From JAHFKM01 sp035655455 (GTDB lineage: Archaea; Nanobdellota; Nanobdellia; SCGC-AAA011-G17; GW2011-AR18): a DNA stretch of 14,584 bases. Position numbers and translations under genes: made by a program. This document shows, one piece after another, positions 1 through 5,122 of the stretch. The stretch is taken from contig DASRUL010000023.1 of the NCBI GenBank assembly GCA_035655455.1, forward strand, positions 1 through 14,584, given 5' to 3'. A model generated the notes under the pieces. That model was not told the origin of the DNA, did no database searches, and saw nothing but the letters and a program-made list of their open reading frames with translations. Every line of letters starts with the position of its first letter. The first letter of the stretch is position 1.

Positions 1-1015
1 TGAATAATTCTGAAGCTGTATCTGTAAGTTCGAAGTTGTTTTCTCTGAAGGTGGTGTTTTGTTCGTTCTCGCTGAAAGTGACGACCGGCCCAGATCCCTT
101 GAAGGTGTTGTTGATGTATTGGTTGCCGAATCCGTTGTTTGCGACGAAGGTTGTTTCGAGCGCGGTGGTGCTGGCGCTGAGATAACTGTTCTTGAACGTG
201 TTGTTGTTGCTGTTGGTCTGAAGGTTGATAGCTGATCCTCCTGCCGCAGCGTACAAGTGGAGGTTGTCAAAGGTGTTGTTGCCTGAGGTGAGCGACACAA
301 TCGCGTTGCCTCCTCCGCTTGTGTTGTTTGCGAAGATGGTGAGGTTTTCGAAAGTGTTGAATCCGACGACAAGATCTAAATAAAGTCCTCGTGTTCCAGT
401 GTCTGCGTCGACAAAGATGGAAACGTTGTAGAACTTGTTGAAGCGTGAGAGCCCTTGGAGGGTAACTCCATCGCTATTTTTTGCGCGGTTGGTGAAGTTG
501 CTGTTATTAACAGTGACGTTATTGCTGTCTGCGATAAGGAGGCTATCAATTGCTACTGTTTGTAAGACGGTAATGTTGTGAAGATAAATGTTGTTGCTCG
601 TAAAGACGTTGAACGCTCCGCTATTGGAGGCGCCTTCTCCGAAGAGGTTAAAGACGCAGTTTTGGACAGTGACATTATTTCTGTTTGCGATCTTGAGCGC
701 GTTGTCATCTACTGTTCCTCCGTCTCCTGTGATGGTGAGGCCAGCGCAGTCGAGGAGAACATTATTTGAGGTGATGTTCAATCCTACACCGGTGCAAGTT
801 CCACTCACGACGCTGTCGCTTGCTGTCAAGGTTCTTGTGGCGTTAACGCTGTCTGCGCATGAGCAGGTGACAGTGTCTCCGCAGAAGCTGTTGACGCCTT
901 GCGCTTCGAGGTTTTGAGAGGTTCCAGATGGGGAAAGGACGAGGAGGAGGATGAGAAGAAAGCCTGTAAGTGTAATAAAGTGAAGGAAGTAGTTTCTTGG
1001 TTGAATTATGATCAC
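1..1015 (-). CDS. Secreted NosD-like right-handed beta-helix protein (partial, N-terminal part)
   Basis: I read this frame by translating the reverse complement: 338 codons without a stop, running off the left edge, so the C-terminus is missing. The start is GTG at 1013-1015. A TAA lies five codons upstream in frame with no other start between, so the N-terminus is well fixed. Residues about 9-30 are strongly hydrophobic (signal peptide or anchor). There are six Cys (45, 51, 53, 74, 90, 120), including CGDTVTCSC. The segment NITSNNVLLDCAGLTITG, then recurring NNVTVQNC / NTFENLTI / NNTFDNLHL units, is typical of NosD/pectate-lyase-like parallel beta-helices, each unit being one coil. Fifteen N-x-S/T sequons occur in 338 residues, which suggests a heavily N-glycosylated cell-surface protein. 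Substrate or adhesion role is unknown. A TATA box 26-34 bp upstream implies a nearly leaderless transcript. Confidence 0.85.
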   Translation of the reverse strand, partial: MIIIQPRNYFLHFITLTGFLLILLLVLSPSGTSQNLEAQGVNSFCGDTVTCSCADSVNATRTLTASDSVVSGTCTGVGLNITSNNVLLDCAGLTITGDGGTVDDNALKIANRNNVTVQNCVFNLFGEGASNSGAFNVFTSNNIYLHNITVLQTVAIDSLLIADSNNVTVNNSNFTNRAKNSDGVTLQGLSRFNKFYNVSIFVDADTGTRGLYLDLVVGFNTFENLTIFANNTSGGGNAIVSLTSGNNTFDNLHLYAAAGGSAINLQTNSNNNTFKNSYLSASTTALETTFVANNGFGNQYINNTFKGSGPVVTFSENEQNTTFRENNFELTDTASELF

Positions 1016-1040
1016 CTTTTTATTTTTTTAAGAGAACAAT

Positions 1041-1048
1041 GATATAAA
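1041..1048 (-). promoter_or_regulatory. TATA box of the beta-helix gene
   Basis: On the minus strand this reads TTTATATC, centred about 29 bp upstream of the GTG at 1015. Archaeal transcription usually starts about 25 bp downstream of the TATA centre, so the mRNA would begin within a few bases of the start codon. Confidence 0.6.
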
Positions 1049-1056
1049 AAGGTTTG

Positions 1057-1193
1057 GATAAGACTGGCTCTGTCCTAAACCTTATTTTTGTTGAATGTTC
1101 ACTTTGGAAAGATCCACTTTTTCTATAGGAAAACCAGGTTTGATGGAGGTGGAATGTAACTAGTGAAAAGGACTTAGGACAGAGTCGATAAGA
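1057..1193. mobile_element. MITE-like element with terminal inverted repeats and flanking direct repeats
   Basis: CTCTGTCCTAA at 1068-1078 and its exact reverse complement TTAGGACAGAG at 1174-1184 form an 11-bp perfect inverted repeat. It extends to 13 bp with one mismatch (GGCTCTG... at 1066, GACTCTG... read inward from 1186). Just outside lie direct copies of GATAAGA, at 1057-1063 and 1187-1193, as expected for a target-site duplication of about 7-9 bp. The core is about 121 bp and has no coding capacity. It sits between the two divergent core promoters without touching either TATA box. The IS family that would mobilise it cannot be named from this sequence. Confidence 0.6.
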
Positions 1194-1195
1194 AG

Positions 1196-1203
1196 TTTAT
1201 ATA
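1196..1203 (+). promoter_or_regulatory. TATA box of nreA
   Basis: TTTATATA, centred about 26 bp upstream of the ATG at 1225, so the transcript should start at or next to the start codon (leaderless). It begins only 3 bp beyond the right-hand GATAAGA repeat of the MITE-like element, so any BRE element overlaps the insertion junction. Confidence 0.7.
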
Positions 1204-1224
1204 GTTTGAAGTCTTTCATGGTGA

Positions 1225-2421
1225 ATGGTGCCTGCGCAAAGGGATCCTCGCCTGATTGAGCGGGATGCGAAGCTGTTGTTTTCTCAGTCTGCGAAAGTAG
1301 AGATTGAGAGGGCGGGATTGAATTTTACTGGCAGTTCTCCTCCTGAGGTGTTTGTGGGTCGTTTTAATTACCCGCGCGTCTTTGCGGGTATTCTTGCTCC
1401 TACTGCTCATGAGGAACGTGCGAATATGTTGAGCGCTCCTGAGGAGTGGTTTAGCCGGCGTTTGAGTATTGACAGGATTTTGGGTGAGCGTGGCAGGATG
1501 GTGTATGGTCGTTTTGTTTCTGAGGTGAAAAGCCAGGCGCCAAGTAGGCTGACAAGGGTGATGCAGGAGGTTTCGATGGCTTCTCAGCAGTGTGATGTGG
1601 AGTTCTTCTTGAAAAAGAAGCCGAGACTTCAGCTGGAGACAAGCGCTCTTACAAACCCCGTGGCGAATCCTGCGCCGTTGGAGCGCGCGCGTTTGGCTGA
1701 AAACCCAAAGGTTGAGAGGCGTGTTGAGCAGCTTGTCGCTGATGAGCATGTGAAAGCGAGGGATGCTGTCTTGGAGTTGTATGATCGTGGTTTTTTTGTG
1801 AGTCAGATCATGAAGGTGTTGTCTGCTGGTCTTCTCGGGATAAAAAAACAGCGGACGCTTGTGCCAAGTAGATGGAGTGTGACTGCGGTTGATGATACAG
1901 TTTCGAAGAGTGTGCTTGAGGAAATTTATCATTATCCTGTTGTGGATCAGGTGTTGGTGTTTTCTGATGAGTACTTGGGAAATCATTATGAGTTTATTTT
2001 ATTTCCTCAAGAATGGTCGTTTGAGGTGATCGAGACGAAGACTGGTGTTGCTGGATTGTCTCTGTTGTTTTGGCGGGATTATGAGAATGTTCAGGGAAGG
2101 AAGGGGTATGCTGAGAGTGTGACTGGCGCGTATTACGCGAATAGGCTCGCTGTCGTTGAGTATTTGCGAAAGGTAAAAAGGCAGGCTGGTGTCTTGGTCT
2201 TAAGGGAAGTTCGTCCTGAGTATTATGCCCCTCTTGGTGTGGGGATATTGCGTGAGGTTTCGAGGAATGCGTTTCGGAAGGAGCCTGAGGTGTTTGAGAG
2301 TGTGACTGACGCGTTGAAACACGTTCAGCGGAGGTTAAAGGTGCCTGTTGCTGAGTTTGCGTCGCGGAGTATGTTGCTGAGAGAGAGAAGAACGCAAACA
2401 AAATTGTCTAAGTTTTTTTGA
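1225..2421 (+). CDS. nreA: NreA-family archaeal DNA repair protein with C-terminal PIP box
   Basis: 398 residues, matching the archaeal Nre family (Pfam Nre_N and Nre_C, formerly DUF650/651). This family binds PCNA and supports repair of DNA damage in haloarchaea. Diagnostic stretches are SPPEVFVGRFNYPRV (near residues 38-52), then KVERRVEQLVADEHVKARD, and SRWSVTAVDD at 215-224. The last eight residues, QTKLSKFF (391-398), are a textbook PCNA-interacting (PIP) motif, QxxLxxFF. The start is firm: TGA lies immediately upstream in frame and a TATA box sits 26 bp upstream. From memory, many Nre proteins begin with a CxxC...LCG..CP zinc motif. This one starts just beyond where that motif should be, with no N-terminal cysteines. 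It ends two bases from the convergent SLT gene. Confidence 0.9.
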   Translation: MVPAQRDPRLIERDAKLLFSQSAKVEIERAGLNFTGSSPPEVFVGRFNYPRVFAGILAPTAHEERANMLSAPEEWFSRRLSIDRILGERGRMVYGRFVSEVKSQAPSRLTRVMQEVSMASQQCDVEFFLKKKPRLQLETSALTNPVANPAPLERARLAENPKVERRVEQLVADEHVKARDAVLELYDRGFFVSQIMKVLSAGLLGIKKQRTLVPSRWSVTAVDDTVSKSVLEEIYHYPVVDQVLVFSDEYLGNHYEFILFPQEWSFEVIETKTGVAGLSLLFWRDYENVQGRKGYAESVTGAYYANRLAVVEYLRKVKRQAGVLVLREVRPEYYAPLGVGILREVSRNAFRKEPEVFESVTDALKHVQRRLKVPVAEFASRSMLLRERRTQTKLSKFF

Positions 2422-2423
2422 AG

Positions 2424-3260
2424 TTATTTATAGTGCTCGCGCAGCCGTTGTTGATAGCTGTGCACCTTGAGCGCGAATCTTTGTGCGTCTTTTGTTTGTC
2501 TTCGTATTTGTCTAGTATTCCATCCGTAGTTTTTTCCAAGTTTTTCGTTGATAAGCCGGGGGGTGATATAGCTAAGAGTGTTGTGCCATGTTGGGGGGGT
2601 TTGTCCTGATGCTTCTGCTGCCTCGCAGACGACGCCTTCTCCAGTGTTGTAGGCTGTGATTGCCATCATCCATTGGTCTTTATATCTTGCTTTTTTCCCG
2701 CAGTTTTTTTGAATGTATGCTAGTTTTCGTGCGAGGATAGTTGCTCCTCCGTAGGTTGCGGGATAGGGCCTTGTTCTGTTGTCATAGGAAGGGATGGCTC
2801 TTCCTTGCTTATTTGTGAGGAGGACATAACACTTCTTATTTTTAGCGAGGGAGCATTCTTTTTTAAAGTTTTCCAAGTTTGGAACTTGAATGCCCTGCCC
2901 TGATGTTGTGGTAATTTGGAAGAGACCGAGAGCGCCAGTGTCGCTGCCTGCAGAAGGATCCCCGGCTGATTCAGTTGCTGCGATTGCGTTGAGCCATGAG
3001 GCAAGGACAGTATCGTTTCGCGCGACTGCGAGGTAGCGATCTTTCCACTGGAGGCTGTTTGTGATCGCGTTAGAGCTGAGCCTGATCGGTTCTTCTTCTG
3101 AAGAATATTCTTCTGGTGATAATTGGGGTTTTGTCTGGTGTTGGAGGGGGTATAATGCTCCTTGGATGCCGAGGCTGATGGCGAAGCTGATGAGGAGTGC
3201 GCGTTTTTTTGGAGTGTTCCACACATCTTTAATGCTGTCAAGAATCTCGTCAAGTCCCAT
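2424..3260 (-). CDS. Membrane-anchored lytic transglycosylase/lysozyme-like (SLT fold) protein
   Basis: 278 residues. A short positively charged cytoplasmic segment (PKKR, 17-20) is followed by one hydrophobic helix at about 21-37, a charged linker to about 70, then an SLT/goose-lysozyme-like domain. The domain shows ATESAGDPSAGSDTGALGLFQI: presumed catalytic Glu97 followed by the GALGLFQI signature at 109-116. The late AYNTGEG motif is at 203-209. This is the residue order of Pfam SLT, which cleaves the MurNAc-GlcNAc bond of murein. The predicted topology places the domain outside the cell. Archaea do not make murein, so the target may be bacterial walls or another glycan. A CCTTAAAAG promoter element lies 26 bp upstream of the ATG. 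The domain assignment is firm and the biological role is open. Confidence 0.8.
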   Translation of the reverse strand: MGLDEILDSIKDVWNTPKKRALLISFAISLGIQGALYPLQHQTKPQLSPEEYSSEEEPIRLSSNAITNSLQWKDRYLAVARNDTVLASWLNAIAATESAGDPSAGSDTGALGLFQITTTSGQGIQVPNLENFKKECSLAKNKKCYVLLTNKQGRAIPSYDNRTRPYPATYGGATILARKLAYIQKNCGKKARYKDQWMMAITAYNTGEGVVCEAAEASGQTPPTWHNTLSYITPRLINEKLGKNYGWNTRQIRRQTKDAQRFALKVHSYQQRLREHYK

Positions 3261-3281
3261 TGAATGAGGATAAGAGAAATT

Positions 3282-3290
3282 CTTTTAAGG
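3282..3290 (-). promoter_or_regulatory. TATA-like element of the SLT gene
   Basis: Minus-strand CCTTAAAAG, centred about 26 bp upstream of the ATG at 3260, so a leaderless transcript is expected. It lies just past the stop codon of the upstream lipoprotein gene, which suggests the SLT gene has its own promoter. Confidence 0.5.
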
Positions 3291-3295
3291 TTATC

Positions 3296-3607
3296 TCAAA
3301 GTGGTTGCAGTCCTGACTCCTGGGGTGTTTTCTTGTCTTGGACGCATTGGTTGACGTTTGCCTGGTCTTTCCAGGTGCAGGCCCCTTGGACGCAGCCGCA
3401 GGTTGCTTGTTGGTAGCAGGCGTATTCTGGCTTGTATTCGCAGGTTGTTATAATATCAGGCGCTTGTGTTTTTGTGGTGCAAAGTTGGGAGGAGCATCCT
3501 GCTTTCATGCAGTCGTTGTCAGTGGTGCATTGTCGTGGTTGCCTTTCTTCAGGGAGAAGCGTGCACGCTGTTAAAAAAAGAAGGAGGAAGGGAATGAGGT
3601 GTTTCAT
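3296..3607 (-). CDS. Small cysteine-rich lipoprotein (eight-cysteine-cluster-like)
   Basis: 103 residues. A hydrophobic signal peptide ends in a lipobox, FLTAC (Cys15 would be lipidated). The mature part has ten cysteines, at 27, 33, 38, 43, 56, 64, 70, 72, 77 and 88, arranged as DNDCMKAGCSSQLC, then TTCEYKPEYACY, then ATCGCVQGACTW. That pattern resembles the small eight-cysteine-cluster lipoproteins known from bacteria and some archaea, whose function is not established. The cysteines are probably disulphide-bonded outside the cell. It lies 34 bp downstream of the glycosyltransferase gene and 35 bp upstream of the SLT gene on the same strand, so the three may serve the envelope together. TATA-like CTTTTATTC sits 28 bp upstream. 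Confidence 0.75.
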   Translation of the reverse strand: MKHLIPFLLLFLTACTLLPEERQPRQCTTDNDCMKAGCSSQLCTTKTQAPDIITTCEYKPEYACYQQATCGCVQGACTWKDQANVNQCVQDKKTPQESGLQPL

Positions 3608-3630
3608 CTTGAGATTGTCTTGTTTTGAAA

Positions 3631-3639
3631 GAATAAAAG
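3631..3639 (-). promoter_or_regulatory. TATA-like element of the lipoprotein gene
   Basis: Minus-strand CTTTTATTC, centred about 28 bp upstream of the ATG at 3607 and placed in the gap after the glycosyltransferase stop. Spacing is consistent with a leaderless start. The match to the archaeal consensus is moderate. Confidence 0.4.
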
Positions 3640-3641
3640 GT

Positions 3642-4310
3642 TTATCGTTTGAGCTGGACGTAGATGTTTCTTACAGCGAGATGGTTGACATGGAGAAAGT
3701 GGAAGGTTTTAACGAGTTGATTGATGAGAAATTGTTTGAGGAGCCCTGTTGTGAGGTATCTTCGTGAGCTGGTGACGACTGGCTCTTTAAGGAGGAAAAG
3801 GGCCGTGTGTTTTTTTATTCTTTTGCAGAGTTCGAGGTCTTCGAAGATGCTGATGTTAGGGTATCCTCTTACGTTATCGAAGAGGTCTTTTGTAATAAGA
3901 AGCCCATGATCCCCGAAGGCGATGCCTCTTCTTAGTCGGATGTTGTTTGCGTACCATGCGGCTGTTTTCAGGAACCAGTGGTCGTAGTCGAACATGATGA
4001 AGAACGCTGCTGCCTGTGTTTTTTTAGGAATTTTTTTTAGGGATTTTTTTGGGAGGATCGTGTCTGCATGGAGGAAGAGGAGCGTGTCTCCTGTTGCTCT
4101 TGCCGCGCCCGCGTTCATGAGCGTAGATCTCCAGGATTTTTCTTTGATTGTTAAGACGTGTGCGTATTTTTTTGAGATTTCTGCTGTGTTATCCTTGCTG
4201 TTTCCGTTGACGACGATAATTTCGTAAGGGCGTTCTTCCTTGATTCTTTTCAGGGTTGTTGGAAGGTTTTGCCCTTCGTTGACTGCGGGAATGATGACAG
4301 AAATCTTCAC
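3642..4310 (-). CDS. GT2-family glycosyltransferase, TIGR04283-like
   Basis: 222 residues, the usual length for this compact GT-A family. The N-terminus MKISVIIPAVNEGQNL and EIIVVNGNSKDNT are the nucleotide-sugar binding elements. LLFLHADT (His81-Ala-Asp83-Thr) is the DxD-equivalent metal/sugar-phosphate site. FGDHGLLI and IFEDLELCKR match the GDQ and MED-VEL motifs of TIGR04283 glycosyltransferases. Bacterial members of that family have been linked to arsenosugar synthesis, but no arsenic gene is nearby. A surface-glycan or lipid glycosylation role is therefore more likely here. There is no clear membrane helix, only hydrophobic C-terminal patches. The ATG lies 27 bp from a TATA box inside a duplicated 29-bp unit. 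Confidence 0.85.
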   Translation of the reverse strand: MKISVIIPAVNEGQNLPTTLKRIKEERPYEIIVVNGNSKDNTAEISKKYAHVLTIKEKSWRSTLMNAGAARATGDTLLFLHADTILPKKSLKKIPKKTQAAAFFIMFDYDHWFLKTAAWYANNIRLRRGIAFGDHGLLITKDLFDNVRGYPNISIFEDLELCKRIKKHTALFLLKEPVVTSSRRYLTTGLLKQFLINQLVKTFHFLHVNHLAVRNIYVQLKR

Positions 4311-4327
4311 GGGCTTAATTTTTCAAG

Positions 4328-4385
4328 TGGATGTTATTTAAGGCTAATCTTTAATTTGGATGTTATTTAAGGCTAATCTTTAATT
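4328..4385. repeat. Perfect 29-bp tandem duplication in a divergent promoter region
   Basis: The unit beginning TGGATGTTATTTAAGGC occurs at 4328-4356 and again, base for base, at 4357-4385. On the minus strand each copy contains TTAAATAA (4334-4341 and 4363-4370), the first of which is the likely TATA box of the glycosyltransferase. The duplication therefore doubles that core promoter and pushes apart the divergent genes. Confidence 0.9.
4334..4341 (-). promoter_or_regulatory. TATA box of the glycosyltransferase gene
   Basis: Minus-strand TTAAATAA, centred about 27 bp upstream of the ATG at 4310, so the transcript is predicted leaderless. A second identical box lies 29 bp further upstream through the tandem duplication. 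Confidence 0.55.
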
Positions 4386-4402
4386 CTTCTCGGGGGAAGA
4401 CT

Positions 4403-4410
4403 TTTAAATA
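4403..4410 (+). promoter_or_regulatory. TATA box of the TVP38/oxidoreductase operon
   Basis: TTTAAATA, centred about 24 bp upstream of ATG 4430. This spacing favours ATG 4430 over the in-frame GTG at 4427 and again predicts a leaderless mRNA. Confidence 0.6.
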
Positions 4411-4429
4411 TTCGTGATCGAAGAGAGTG

Positions 4430-5122
4430 ATGGAAAGAAAGGCCGTGGTGAAGTTTGCGCTTCTTCTTGCGTTGATGGCATTTTTTGTGTATATGCTTAG
4501 GTTTTCTGATGTTGCTTCGCGTATTTCTCCAGGAGCGATTAGGGAAGTCGTTTTGAGTTTTGGTTTTTTTGGGTATGGTGTGTTTATTCTGGGGTATGGT
4601 GTTGCTACCATGCTTGCTGTTCCGGGAACGCTGTTGTCGTTTTCTGGTGCGATTTTGTTTGGCACAGCTCTTGGTACTGTCATGAATGTTCTTGGTGCGA
4701 CGTTAGGTGAGACGCTGGCTTTTTTCGCTGCGAAGTTTTTAGGAAGGGATTTCGTGCAGGGATTTTTAGAGGGTCGTTTAGATAGATTTCAGTCGATGGT
4801 TGAGAAAAATGGGTTTACGGTGATGTTGTTGTTGCGTCTTGTTCCGATTTTTCCATTTGTAGTTGTTAATTATGCGGCAGGTCTTTCAAAAATAAGGTTT
4901 AGGGATTATTTTTTTGCGAGCATGATTGGAATTATTCCTGGAACGTTTGTGTATACGTATTTATTTGCAACGTTGGGTGAGAGGGTGCTTACTTCCGGTT
5001 TTGAGATGAAGGATCTGTTGACGGTGGATGTGCTTGCGCCGGTAATGTTGTTTGTGCTGTTGTTAGTAAGTACCCTAATTTATAAAAAGAAGTTGGAGAA
5101 GAAGCATGGGCATAAAGTATGA
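4430..5122 (+). CDS. TVP38/TMEM64-family (VTT domain) membrane protein
   Basis: 230 residues from the ATG at 4430 (an in-frame GTG at 4427 would add one). The protein has an N-terminal hydrophobic helix, then the VTT/SNARE-associated core: GYGVATMLAVPGTLLSFSGAILFG, the re-entrant-loop PGT motif characteristic of DedA/TVP38 proteins, followed by LGRDFVQGF and RLVPIFPFVVVNYAAGLSKI, then GIIPGTFVYTYLFATLG and a C-terminal helix with a lysine-rich tail. Family members are inner-membrane proteins implicated in lipid scrambling or transport. It overlaps the downstream flavoprotein gene by 17 bp, so the two are translationally linked. In many bacteria these two proteins are a single fused polypeptide. 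Confidence 0.85.
   Translation: MERKAVVKFALLLALMAFFVYMLRFSDVASRISPGAIREVVLSFGFFGYGVFILGYGVATMLAVPGTLLSFSGAILFGTALGTVMNVLGATLGETLAFFAAKFLGRDFVQGFLEGRLDRFQSMVEKNGFTVMLLLRLVPIFPFVVVNYAAGLSKIRFRDYFFASMIGIIPGTFVYTYLFATLGERVLTSGFEMKDLLTVDVLAPVMLFVLLLVSTLIYKKKLEKKHGHKV

Noticed and set aside
588..917. 109-codon + strand frame inside the beta-helix gene
   Set aside because: The minus frame across 1-1015 is uninterrupted and has beta-helix repeats and a signal peptide. The + frame shows no such features.
1216..1986. 256-codon open frame on the minus strand opposite nreA
   Set aside because: It is the antisense shadow of nreA. Its translation is rich in His, Arg, Gln and Thr with no fold-like pattern, while the + frame matches a known family end to end.
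3432..3767. 111-codon + strand frame across the lipoprotein and glycosyltransferase genes
   Set aside because: It runs antisense across the boundary of two well-supported genes and shows no recognisable domain or promoter.
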